From: Bacteroidota bacterium
Lineage (GTDB): Bacteria; Bacteroidota; Bacteroidia; AKYH767-A; JABDAW01
Direction: 5' to 3'
Assembly: GCA_013288905.1 (NCBI GenBank)
Contig: JABDAW010000006.1
Coordinates: 4,623-41,107 of the forward strand
Length of the DNA: 36,485 bases
Position numbers and translations under genes: made by a program. The notes below the pieces were generated by a model. The model was given only the letters and a program-made list of their open reading frames with translations. It was not told the origin of the DNA and searched no databases. Shown here in pieces: positions 9,201-18,371 of the stretch (its first letter is position 1; each line of letters starts with the position of its first letter).

Positions 9201-11846
9201 ACAATAGATAGTGCGGCATATAAAGTAAAAGCTGATACACTTTATTCACAATCCAAAAGGCTTAATGATCAATCACAACAACTTTATGCAAAAGCAAAGA
9301 AATCTAAAAACCAAAAGGAGAAAATTAAATTGATGCAACAGGCTCAAAACCTAAGCGATTCCTCTATTGAGAAGCAAAAACAAGGTGATGTGGCAAGTGC
9401 AATTGCACCTCAAATAAAAACTACTGAAATACCTGCTGTAGTTGTAAAAAATGACACCCAAACAAATACGATTTCAAATGATACAACAACTAACAATGCT
9501 TCAATTGTTATAATAAAAGATACTTCCACATCTCCTAAAAAAATTGATACCGCATCTAAAGAAATAAAAGCAACTGCGGATGTTAGTAATCATCCATTGA
9601 AAGAACAAGGTGCCATAGAAAATAAAGGGAACATAGATTCTGCAAGGATAATTATTCCATCAACCACAAAAGGAAATGATGTTTCAAAAACTTCTAGAGC
9701 CACTAATGAAAATAATTTAAATTCTCAACAACCAATTAATTCGAACCCGGCTGAAAGCTTTAGGACACAGGCACTTCAATTAGATAATGAAGGGGATAGT
9801 CTTTCAAATCAATCGAAAATACTTTATGTAAAAGCTAAGGCTACCGATGATAAAGTTGAAAAGCGAAATCTTAATATGCAAGCATTCAATCTTCAAAATG
9901 AAAGTAAATCATTGCATCAACAGGCTGCTGATAAAAGAAAAGAGGCTGACCAATTAAATCAACCTAATTCCACTAATGAAATTGTAACAACTAAAGCTGA
10001 TACGAGCAATCAAAATATTGAGGTTGTAAAAAGCTCCGACAATAACACGAATGCAAAAAATTCTAATAACTCGATACCAGCGCAACCACCTGTTTCTATG
10101 GGGAATGAACGATTGGATACCAATAATGTTGATTATCCAAGATATATTCAATTGGTTGCATCAGCAAAGGAAAAACAGAAGGCAACAGAAGCTGAATTTG
10201 CGAAAGCAGTGGACTTGGAAAACCAGGCTAAAGATGAAAATAAGCAAGCCCAAGAAAAATTAGATCAGGTAAATAAATTAAAGAAGAAAAAAGAAAAACA
10301 ACAAGCCACGAAGGATGCTAAAAATTTACAAAGCGAAGCAAAATTAAAACAGCATGATGCCGACAGTATCTATGTTCTTGCAAAGGAAATGGCAAAACAA
10401 TCGGATAATCAAAAAGCTGAAGCGATTACATTAAGAGAAAAGTTGGAAATCCAAGACTCTGCTGATAAATCTTCTTCCAAAATAAATGAAACTGAATCAA
10501 AAAATAATACAAGAACCAAGCAAGATATTTCAAACAGTTCATCCAATAATTATGTCTTCAGCATCTCGAATGAAAAAGCCACTAAGAATGAGAAACGAAG
10601 CATTCCTCATAATGAAAAACTCCCTGATGGGTTATATTTTAAGGTCCAGATAGGAGCATTTAAAACACCTGTCTCCTCCGATGCCTTCAAGGGTTTGCAG
10701 CCCATAACTTATGAGGATGGTCCGAATGGATGGCTTCGATATACTGCAGGATTATTTCAAACTTTTGAGAGTGCCAACCTTGCAAAGAAAGAAATTAGAA
10801 GAATTGGTTACAAGGATGCCTTCGTCGTGGCTTATCATAACGGAAAAAGGATTTCAATTTACGAAGCAGGATTATTGATTCATGACTATACAAAACCTCA
10901 AAAGGAGACTTATCAATTTGTTTATATCGAAGAAACAAAGGTCTTGAAAGCTAACAGTATTTATCCTGAAAAGTATGCCCCGGAACTTGCGGATGTCAAT
11001 CTGAACGTCTTTAACAATGCGGTGAAAAGATCACCCGTGGCTTTGGTTAATGATGTGAATGATTCTTCAAAAAATACCGTTGCATCATCTTTACAAAACA
11101 ATATTCCCACCGCAACAACTTCTTCAAATCAATCTTCATTCAATATTAAAAACACCGATGGATTATTTTATACCATTCAGGTAGGTGTGTATGGAACTGC
11201 CACTCCCCCGCGCATTCTTGAATCATTGAAGCCATTAAATACTGAAGTTACTCCAAAGGGTTATTATCGTTTCTTATCTGGTCTGTATAATTACTTTCCA
11301 CCTGCCGATGCTGCCAAAAATCAGATTGCCAGGACTCTGGTTCCTGATGCTTTTGTGGTTGCTTATTATAAGGGTTCGAGGATCGGATTGGTACAGGCAA
11401 GGGAATTAGAAAAGACTGTTACCCCAACGAAATTTGATGTTGCCCCAACTTCTACAAACATTCAGGAACCCGCACCAATCAATACAAATACTACAACCAG
11501 CAATAACGATTCAGCCGCAATACATACTATTGCGCCAATAATCAAGGCACCTGAAGAACCTATAAGTCCCTCCACTATTATCTTCAAGGTTCAGTTGGGA
11601 GCTTATCGCGAACAGGTGCCTTTTGATGTGGTGGATTTGTTCCTAAAGTTAAGCAGCAAAAACATTACCCACTACAAGGATGCTGATGGTCTTACCTATT
11701 ACTTTGCCGGCGAGGTTCATGATTATGATACCGCAGTCCAATTAAAAAATATGGTCATTGCTGCCGGAATCAAAGATGCATTTGTCGTGGCTTTTAGCGG
11801 AGATAAAAAAGTCCCGATGGAGAAAGTAAAGAAGCTGGTTAAATAA
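6300..11846 (+). CDS. 1848-aa TPR + PD40-like + coiled-coil + three SPOR-like domain protein
   Basis: Signal peptide; TPR-like N-terminus; PD40-type motifs (DEDYPFISQDGKTLYFSSKGHNSIGGYDVFKS); Asn/Lys/Ser-rich coiled-coil middle; three C-terminal SPOR-like repeats (YFKVQIGAFK..., YTIQVGVYG..., FKVQLGAYR...). Confidence 0.9.
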   Translation: MKRSLLVLCFLWFHCFYHIAFAQNNFKSQEDLKKNAEKTFTAKDYVKATPLFSQLLSTVPKDANYNYKYGVCILYTNNDKGKCLKYLQFAAKNPKTTNDVYYYLGKAYHLNQRYDEAISAFNTFKKNASSGDIQKKGVDAEIQSINNARNHLGSNVNMVIVSKNQIPIASFTTAYDVSAMGGKIIDKPPIYRMKADKNDITNNTVYINNGLKVIYFSSYGIDGKAGKDIYKVTKNKKGEWSEPVNLGAPVNTGSDEDYPFISQDGKTLYFSSKGHNSIGGYDVFKSVYDSAKNTWSEPVSVGTPVNSPYDDLLFVVDSTGNANFASTRESSDGNIGFYKMIISERPIEFTTIKGSLRTDKTTDSKDATITILNYNDGSVVDVIKADELTGSYDMKLKPGRGYTIVVEKKGYIPHAENIYIPDQLVEHVLGQELRLSKSDSLEELSISNYFSILEENTDLNTAIKTEEITSDFKHAENYKEKLKTVAINDRTIDVTPPVNDISMQAKTLPVSAFAINTGANNISVDTSSPYSKGNVAGGTSNNETPAKKEEIKPDTSKQEIPNVITAKTTNNEIVTIAYSDAAAIQNEAKEMKKNAEIAESIGKARDSMAINLNKEIASLQKKIAVEKNVVIKKHLQDSIQQRQNEAAQLKEEANVAYSLSKEYNEDGSKLQKDADESLAIAKALENSSKTKADVNNQTAAKNNDNKRIEDTLYKKVEKINTNDLILKAAASFSELSKEKLMESDSVSLAANQLKTESVSLTNKANDTIKKATITPEPEKTRLRKKAAELERQSAQKQIESDQATTHARQLKDSAVKEEKKATIAKGLTNDIINSKEGITVISTPSTQTEKGFQSSEVNNETTKKTNTADTLVTTSIDNASKNDTTKITSTIKNKGNIPDIALPTQTKSNNNLNANTSSNGGIDKDNNASNGNNSININSNNRKDSLVANVVPNDTSINQSNASKAPTTIDSAAYKVKADTLYSQSKRLNDQSQQLYAKAKKSKNQKEKIKLMQQAQNLSDSSIEKQKQGDVASAIAPQIKTTEIPAVVVKNDTQTNTISNDTTTNNASIVIIKDTSTSPKKIDTASKEIKATADVSNHPLKEQGAIENKGNIDSARIIIPSTTKGNDVSKTSRATNENNLNSQQPINSNPAESFRTQALQLDNEGDSLSNQSKILYVKAKATDDKVEKRNLNMQAFNLQNESKSLHQQAADKRKEADQLNQPNSTNEIVTTKADTSNQNIEVVKSSDNNTNAKNSNNSIPAQPPVSMGNERLDTNNVDYPRYIQLVASAKEKQKATEAEFAKAVDLENQAKDENKQAQEKLDQVNKLKKKKEKQQATKDAKNLQSEAKLKQHDADSIYVLAKEMAKQSDNQKAEAITLREKLEIQDSADKSSSKINETESKNNTRTKQDISNSSSNNYVFSISNEKATKNEKRSIPHNEKLPDGLYFKVQIGAFKTPVSSDAFKGLQPITYEDGPNGWLRYTAGLFQTFESANLAKKEIRRIGYKDAFVVAYHNGKRISIYEAGLLIHDYTKPQKETYQFVYIEETKVLKANSIYPEKYAPELADVNLNVFNNAVKRSPVALVNDVNDSSKNTVASSLQNNIPTATTSSNQSSFNIKNTDGLFYTIQVGVYGTATPPRILESLKPLNTEVTPKGYYRFLSGLYNYFPPADAAKNQIARTLVPDAFVVAYYKGSRIGLVQARELEKTVTPTKFDVAPTSTNIQEPAPINTNTTTSNNDSAAIHTIAPIIKAPEEPISPSTIIFKVQLGAYREQVPFDVVDLFLKLSSKNITHYKDADGLTYYFAGEVHDYDTAVQLKNMVIAAGIKDAFVVAFSGDKKVPMEKVKKLVK

Positions 11847-12057
11847 TAGACCTCTATCATATTTAATCACTATTTGTTTTATAAAAAGTCCCCCCAGGGA
11901 CAACTTCTAATCTTTTGCTATAAACAGGTAATCACTACCGGACTTTCGCACCATCTGATTTGCGATAATTATGAAAGAAGTCTAATCCCTCCTCTATGTT
12001 TTATAATTTTGGAATAATGTGAAATTTAATTAGGCATGAAGAAATTTTTCTCTTCTT

Positions 12058-12288
12058 AATACAAATTATAGAAGGCGGAATACAAATTATAGGAAGGGGG
12101 ATGGTATTTATAGGAAGCGGGACGGTAATTACAGGAGAAGGGACGGTAATTATAGGAAGGGGAATGATAATTATAGAAGCTGGGATAATAATTATAGGAC
12201 AGCAGAAAGCAATTATAGAAGGAGGGAAGGACATTATAGAAGGAGGGACAGCAATTATAGAAGGGGGGACAGGCATTATATATTGCAT
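12058..12288. repeat. Array 2: eleven contiguous 21-bp units, consensus ~gacggtaattataggaagggg
   Basis: Units start at 12058, 12079, 12100 ... 12268, all exactly 21 bp. Confidence 0.95.
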
Positions 12289-12599
12289 AGAAATCAATAC
12301 TTTAGATAATTTTTTGCTGGCTTTCATCTTTTATAATAACAGGGAATTCAAAACTTAATTGTAACAAACCATTATACGCCAAATGAAATTAGAAATTAAT
12401 CATTCAAAATAACAAAGCCATAAGATACATGGAATAGATGTCGTGCTTTATCGGATTTTTTTAATGTTTATAAAATGGAGTTTAATTTAACAAACATGAA
12501 AAAAAGATGAATGATAATAAACCTTTTTAATATATTCGCCGTCTTAAAAAAATAGAATACATTCCTTCCACCTTTTGTATCACTTCATAAAAACAAAAT

Positions 12600-15500
12600 A
12601 TGAAAAAAATAACTATCCTTCTTTCAACCATTTTCTTTTTAATCAGTTATAACCTTTCCGCACAGCTTTATTGGATGGAGCATGGCGGTAGTCCTGACGT
12701 AGATGAGGGTATCGCAGTCGGCTCTGATGCTGCCGGAAACACCTACGCTACCGGCTATTTCACAAACACTGCAAAATTCGGTTCTACTATCCTTACAACC
12801 TTTGGGCAGACTGATATAGTTCTTACAAAGATGAATAATTTAGGTGCTTATGTATGGGCAGTTCAAGCTGGCGGTATTGGTTCAGATCGCCCGACAGCTC
12901 TGCGCACCGACTCTATGGGTAATTGCTACATTACCGGGTTTTATTACGGCACCGCCACCTTTGGAAGCTTTCATATTACATCTACAGGCGCGCAGGATGT
13001 CTTTATCGCAAAATATGACAGCTCTGGTACCTGTATTTGGGTGCGTACTTGTGGCGGAACAGAGGAAGACATTGGTCATGCCATTGCTCTTGATCCTTCG
13101 GGGAATGTCGTGGTTACCGGGGAATTCCAAGGGACTTCGACTTTTGGCACTTCTGTCTTCACAAGCATGAATAACAGTGTTGATATCTTTACTATTAAAT
13201 ATGATAACAACGGTACCTTCTTATGGGCGAAGCAAGGTGCGGCAAAATACACCGATATTGGAGCTGCTGTGGTATGTGATGCTTCCGGAAACGTATATGT
13301 GACGGGGCAATTCAGCGATACCATTACTTTTGATTATGTTACCAATTGCAATATGTATAATGGAATATTCCTCATTAAATATAATGCCTCCGGTGTTGAA
13401 CAATGGATGAAGTTTTCCGGTGGTGGAAATTACAATGTTGCCAATACCATCTACATTGATCAGAGCGGAAACCCTGTAATAGCAGGTGATTTGCATGGCA
13501 GCATTACTTTTTTCTATGCCCCTACCAATATTACCATGACTACCACCTATCCCAACAATATCTTCCTTGCTAAATATAGTCCTGCCGGTAATCTTATCTG
13601 GAGTCTTGCCAATGGTTCCAACTCTTATGTTACTGCAAAGAGCCTGGTGATTGATGAACTCGGCAATAATTATCTTACCGGAAACTTCGCCTGTACTTTC
13701 ACTCAATATGCCGATGTTTATGGTCAGGGAACCTTCTGTAGCATTGGGTTTAATGATATTTATGTTTCCAAATGGGATGTTGCGGGGAATAAAATCTGGA
13801 ACAGACAAGTCGCAGGTCATGCTGATGACAATGGAACCGGCATTGCATTGAATGCTGCCGATGAAATATTACTTACCGGGAGCTTTGGAGAAACAGTTAT
13901 TTTTCCTGTCCGCTGGGCAAATTTCATTGGATATGCCGATACTGTCTTTAATGGCTGTACTCCGTACTATTGCAATGACTTTAGTTATTCTCAATACAAG
14001 GGTTTGAGGTCTTATGGAAACTCGGATATGTTTGTGGCGAAGTGCCTTGATACTATGCGGCAGCCTTATGACTATTTTCTTCGCTCCGGCAATAATTGCG
14101 ACAGACCTTATGACAGTATGTGCCTTGGGCAATGGCTTGGACCTTGTTCTGATTCTGCTCATGGCTGCGATTCTGTCATTGTTCAGGTAAATACTTTTGC
14201 TTGTAAGGACCTCGCGCCATCTTATTCTTTCCATTGGTCTAATGGTTCTACTAATGACACCGCTAAGATTTGGACTTCGGGATGGGTTTATCTATTACAT
14301 TCCCATCCAGATGCCTGTGACACTAAGACAGATTCCATCTATGTTACTATTTATCCCATTCCGCCTATTCCTGCAATCTCTGACAACCAATTGGTGAACG
14401 TAGATGCTATTCAGACATACATTGTGCAGGTTTGTGTGCCTGATTCCATTAGTATATGGGCTAGCAATTATGATCCCACGGATTCTATTTATTGGATTAA
14501 TCCAAATAATGTCATTACACATGATTCCAGCCTTCCTAATAACCACGTTGATGGATTATATCTTTTCGTTGTTACGAATTCTTATGGCTGCACCGATACT
14601 AATGCTGTCCTGCTTGAATTTGATTCCTTGCTTCCTCCCATTCATCCCAAAATAATTTTTCCTCAAGACACTTTTAATACCGATACCATTACCCTTTGTC
14701 TTGGTAATCCTTTCGAAGCTGTCATAAGAGATACTGTTACCGGGGCTGACTGCTATCCGAATACTACTATCATCTGGACTGTTTCCCCTGTGATTCCTGA
14801 ATTATTCGGTATCTATTTTACTCAGTATTGTCAATGGTATATTTACAACTGGTTTTGGCCCTCTGTCAGTGGTTGGTACACGGTTACTGCACATATTAAT
14901 TTGGGAAATGTCTGTAATCTTATTGATGTAACCACTTCGCGCTCCATTTACATCGTTGTTCTCCCCCACCCTACTCCTATCATTAAAGGAGATACTGCCT
15001 TCTGTCCCGGAGATTCTGTTGAATTGCTCGCATCCGGCGGTGTGAGTTATCTTTGGGGGTATAATGAATTCAATACCTATTATTTTACCCAATTCAATAC
15101 TAATCAAGATATCTGGGTGAATCAAACAGGTTACTATATCGTCGCTGTTACTAATGCCGGCGGCTGTAGCGATTCCATAATAGTACATGTTCAGCAAAAG
15201 CCTTACCCTGAAATCACCATGAATCCTGTTTTCGGAATCATTTGTCCCAATGACTCTGTCTTGCTCACTGTTTCGGGCAATGGAACCTTCGCTTGGGATG
15301 GTCCGAACGGTGCTATTCCGGGCGATACCGACCAGATATATGTTCAGCTCGCAGGTCAATATTATTGTTACAATGTTGATACGCAAGGTTGTCCACAACT
15401 TTCCAATACTGTCATTGTTACGGCATACAATACTCCCTATCTTAAAGTCATTCCCGACACTGCTTTTTGTAAAGGCGATTCTGTGGAGATCGTTGTTGTT

Positions 15501-16814
15501 ACTACTCCCGGCAGCAATATCACTTGGCTTCAGCCTCTTTCCGGTGATAGTCTTTTCGTCTATGTTGATACTACTGATTACTATTCTTGTTCGGTATTTT
15601 CCTGTAATATCACGACCATAGCCGGTGTTCATGTTACGATGGTTACCTCTGCTGCGCAGATTGATTATACTGGTTCCACTACCTTCTGTGCTGGCGATTC
15701 AATCGTGTTGTCTGGGAATAGCGGAATGACACAATATATCTGGCAACCCGGTAATATTATAGAGCCGACGATGACTGCCTATACCAGCGGCACCTACCTT
15801 TTGATGACTCTTGACTCTCTTGGCTGCCAGGCTTTTGATAGTGTTACCATTACTGTTACTCCGGCTTATTATACTCCATCTTTGAAGGTCATTCCTGATT
15901 CTGTCTTTTGCATAGGGCAGTCTGTGGTGTTGAATGTTTTGTCTGATTCATTAAGCACCATCCAATGGCTTAATCCTCTTTCCGGTAATAGCTTCCAGCA
16001 GGTTGTTGATACCACCGGAACATACATTTGCAGCGTAACTTATTGCAATATCACAACTACTGACAGCATCACGGTTACGGAATTAAATCCTGCTGCAAAC
16101 ATCACTGCATCCGGTCCCCTGACTTTCTGTAGTGGAGATTCCATAACCCTCACTGGCAGCGGCAATTTCACAAATTATATATGGCTTCCTGATTCTGTTT
16201 CCAATCAAAACATCATTGTTCACAATCCTGCTGTCTATCATCTCACCATAACTAATTACATTGGCTGCACAGCGACAGATTCCATTAAGATAGACACCAT
16301 TCCAAACCCTACTCCCATGGTGCCTTCAGCCGCTACCTGTGCTGGGACTTCCATCACTCTTATTGCGAATGGCAATCAGCAGGTTTATTGGTATAATGAT
16401 GAATTTGCTACCACTCCTTTTGATTCAGGATATACCTTTACCACACCTTTGCTTTATACTACGATGACTTATTACATCCTCACGAATACCGGGGTTTGCA
16501 GAAGTATGCTTGTCCCGGTTGTTGTGGAAGTTGAGCCTTGCTTTATTAATATTCCAAATATCTTTACTCCTAATAATGATGGCTATAATGACTTCTTTGC
16601 CTTCCAAGCCGATGGTTTCCTGACTTATCATCTTATTATTTATGATCGCTGGGGATTAAAGATGTTTGAAAGCTACCAACCGAATCTTTATTGGGATGGT
16701 TATGATCAGGCAGGCAGGCAATGTCCTGACGGCACCTACTATTATATCTTCTATGGCGATGATTATAATGCTCATCCTTATTCTACGCATGGTTATATTA
16801 CTCTTATAAGGTAG
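12600..16814 (+). CDS. Large secreted protein with SBBP-type beta-propeller repeats, Ig/PKD-like repeats and type B (gliding-motility-associated) T9SS C-terminal domain
   Basis: Repeats such as DAAGNTYATGYFTNTAKFGS and DPSGNVVVTGEFQGTSTFG; C-terminus NIPNIFTPNNDGYNDFFAF...LIIYDRWGLKMFES...WDGYDQAGRQCPDGTYYYIF...HGYITLIR. Confidence 0.93.
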   Translation: MKKITILLSTIFFLISYNLSAQLYWMEHGGSPDVDEGIAVGSDAAGNTYATGYFTNTAKFGSTILTTFGQTDIVLTKMNNLGAYVWAVQAGGIGSDRPTALRTDSMGNCYITGFYYGTATFGSFHITSTGAQDVFIAKYDSSGTCIWVRTCGGTEEDIGHAIALDPSGNVVVTGEFQGTSTFGTSVFTSMNNSVDIFTIKYDNNGTFLWAKQGAAKYTDIGAAVVCDASGNVYVTGQFSDTITFDYVTNCNMYNGIFLIKYNASGVEQWMKFSGGGNYNVANTIYIDQSGNPVIAGDLHGSITFFYAPTNITMTTTYPNNIFLAKYSPAGNLIWSLANGSNSYVTAKSLVIDELGNNYLTGNFACTFTQYADVYGQGTFCSIGFNDIYVSKWDVAGNKIWNRQVAGHADDNGTGIALNAADEILLTGSFGETVIFPVRWANFIGYADTVFNGCTPYYCNDFSYSQYKGLRSYGNSDMFVAKCLDTMRQPYDYFLRSGNNCDRPYDSMCLGQWLGPCSDSAHGCDSVIVQVNTFACKDLAPSYSFHWSNGSTNDTAKIWTSGWVYLLHSHPDACDTKTDSIYVTIYPIPPIPAISDNQLVNVDAIQTYIVQVCVPDSISIWASNYDPTDSIYWINPNNVITHDSSLPNNHVDGLYLFVVTNSYGCTDTNAVLLEFDSLLPPIHPKIIFPQDTFNTDTITLCLGNPFEAVIRDTVTGADCYPNTTIIWTVSPVIPELFGIYFTQYCQWYIYNWFWPSVSGWYTVTAHINLGNVCNLIDVTTSRSIYIVVLPHPTPIIKGDTAFCPGDSVELLASGGVSYLWGYNEFNTYYFTQFNTNQDIWVNQTGYYIVAVTNAGGCSDSIIVHVQQKPYPEITMNPVFGIICPNDSVLLTVSGNGTFAWDGPNGAIPGDTDQIYVQLAGQYYCYNVDTQGCPQLSNTVIVTAYNTPYLKVIPDTAFCKGDSVEIVVVTTPGSNITWLQPLSGDSLFVYVDTTDYYSCSVFSCNITTIAGVHVTMVTSAAQIDYTGSTTFCAGDSIVLSGNSGMTQYIWQPGNIIEPTMTAYTSGTYLLMTLDSLGCQAFDSVTITVTPAYYTPSLKVIPDSVFCIGQSVVLNVLSDSLSTIQWLNPLSGNSFQQVVDTTGTYICSVTYCNITTTDSITVTELNPAANITASGPLTFCSGDSITLTGSGNFTNYIWLPDSVSNQNIIVHNPAVYHLTITNYIGCTATDSIKIDTIPNPTPMVPSAATCAGTSITLIANGNQQVYWYNDEFATTPFDSGYTFTTPLLYTTMTYYILTNTGVCRSMLVPVVVEVEPCFINIPNIFTPNNDGYNDFFAFQADGFLTYHLIIYDRWGLKMFESYQPNLYWDGYDQAGRQCPDGTYYYIFYGDDYNAHPYSTHGYITLIR

Positions 16815-16876
16815 TTTTCTTGGAATGTTTCATAAGATAGGAATAATGCTGCTTTGTTGTATATACGAAGTTTCGG

Positions 16877-16946
16877 CTTGTCATTCCGTCGAAGGAGGAA
16901 TCCTATTATTATTCCAATAAGATTCCTCCTTCGTCGGAATGACAAG
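16877..16946. repeat. REP/MITE-like hairpin, copy 1
   Basis: cttgtcattccgtcgaaggaggaatc ... gattcctccttcgtcggaatgacaag: 26-bp arms, one mismatch. Confidence 0.93.
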
Positions 16947-17066
16947 GACTCACAGTTTCAAAAATGTAATTGTATTATTGGTTTATTCAGCCCAACAGTC
17001 CTTATTAAGAATATCCTTTTCCAAAGATTCAATATTGAATACTGAAAGATTAAGGTTGTGTTGATT

Positions 17067-17107
17067 AACTTTACTAAAGCTTTGAACTTTAGTAAAGTCA
17101 GATGCCA
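17067..17107. repeat. Solo copy of the shell-module palindrome pair
   Basis: aactttactaaagctttgaactttagtaaagtcagatgcc; same as the start of 5' modules A and C but not followed by an array. Confidence 0.85.
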
Positions 17108-17125
17108 TTAATTTTTATTTATTTC

Positions 17126-17293
17126 ACTCCTACGGAGTTTTGGAAGTTGTTGTTCCTTGTTTGCTATTAAGATTTCACTCCTTCGGAGTTTTAGAAAGAA
17201 CCTTAAGAATATTTAAAAACTCCGTAGGAGTGAAATCTTAATAGATAATATGCTCCATCATACCATTAAAACTCCTTAGGAGTGACATGATAT
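17126..17293. repeat. Cluster of cactcctacggagt-type palindromes
   Basis: ttcactcctacggagtttt (17125ff), ctattaagatttcactccttcggagttttaga (17164ff), inverted aaaaactccgtaggagtgaaatcttaatag (17215ff), and aaaactccttaggagtgacat. Confidence 0.85.
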
Positions 17294-17297
17294 GGAG

Positions 17298-17426
17298 AAC
17301 TTTACTAAAGCTTTCAACATTAGTAATGTCAGATGCCGAACTCCTTGCCATTAAAGCCTTCCATCCACATCTCTTTCCTGAAGTTCCTGGTATGGAAATT
17401 CTTTTTCTAAGTATAAGAGTGGAAAT
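17298..17426. repeat. Conserved 5' shell module, copy A (precedes array 3)
   Basis: 17347-17407 gccattaaagccttccatccacatctctttcctgaagttcctggtatggaaattctttttc is identical over 61 bp to 25327-25387. Confidence 0.95.
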
Positions 17427-17972
17427 TCTAAGGTTATATGCACTGTATCTAAGGTTAGTTACAGTGTATCTAAGGTTAGTTACAGTGTATCTAAGGTTAG
17501 ATACGCTGTATCTAAGGTTAGATACGCTGTATCTAAGGTTAGATACGCTGTATCTAAGGTTAGATACGCTGTATCTAAGGTTAGATACGCTGTAACTAAG
17601 GTTAGATACACTGTAACTAAGGTTAGATACAGTGTAACTAAGGTTAGATACAGTGTAACTAAGGTTAGATACGCTGTAACTAAGGTTAGATACAGTGTAA
17701 CTAAGGTTAGATACAGTGTAACTAAGGCTACATACGGAATTTGTAAGCAAGCATACAGAAGATGTAAGCACACATACAGAAGATGTAAGCACACATACAG
17801 AAGATGTAAGCACACATACAGAAGATGTAAGCACACATACAGAAGATGTAAGCAAGCATACTGAAGATGTAAGCACACATACAGAAGATGTAAGCACGCA
17901 TACAGAAGATGTAAGCACGCATACGGAAGATATAAGCACACATATTGATAATGTATGCTTACATTATCAAAT
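17427..17972. repeat. Array 3: ~26 units of 21 bp, two unit families in one register
   Basis: 17427-17741: 15 units near tctaaggttagatacgctgta. 17742-17951: ~10 units near tgtaagcacacatacagaaga. Further degenerate 21-mers extend to about 18056. Confidence 0.95.
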
Positions 17973-18181
17973 CTTATGCTTAGACCTTTCATTCTTAACC
18001 TTGGATCCACTATCTCTAACCTTCTTTTTCCTGAACATAAGGTTGCGATTTCAACTATTAAACATAGAAATTCTTGTCTTTACATTAGATAAGAAATTTC
18101 AAGAGATGGTTCTTCAATAAAGATAAGTTTTTAAATCGCCCTGTTTATTGGGAATTCTGGAAAGAACCTTATTTTGAATTT

Positions 18182-18341
18182 AATGACTGTCGGGTTGTAT
18201 AAACCAAATTTTATCTTGTCATTCCGACGAAGGAGGAATCCTATCCATATTTCTATAGGATTCCTCCTTCGTCGGAATGACAAGTTTACACAGTTTTTAT
18301 ACTGTAATTATATTGTTGGTATAAATAACCCGACAGTCATT
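18182..18341. mobile_element. MITE-like nested palindrome, copy 2 of the same hairpin with 15-bp outer inverted repeats
   Basis: Outer aatgactgtcgggtt / aacccgacagtcatt (perfect). Inner 30-bp perfect arms 18215-18244 / 18255-18284 with a 10-nt loop. Confidence 0.82.
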
Positions 18342-18371
18342 TTGAATTTATATAAGGTATAATATGTTTCC

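Noticed and set aside
12101-12358. Possible small beta-solenoid protein (GTVIIGRGMIIIEAG...)
   Set aside because: Resemblance to hexapeptide-type repeats is explained by the 21-bp DNA period; the period is seven residues, not six or five.
16877-16946. Ordinary intrinsic terminator for the gene ending at 16814
   Set aside because: Arms are too long, there is no T-tract directly after, and a homologous copy with shared flanks exists at 18182-18341, so a dispersed repeat is the better call. It may still terminate transcription.
17238-18010. ORFs with LSYTVSN / LTSSVCV heptads (and similar ORFs at 22852-23325, 25309-25824, 12001-12358, 4219-4512, 29953-30353)
   Set aside because: A stop-free 21-bp period automatically gives open frames on several frames and both strands. 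No consistent RBS, signal peptide or conserved domain, and frames conflict.
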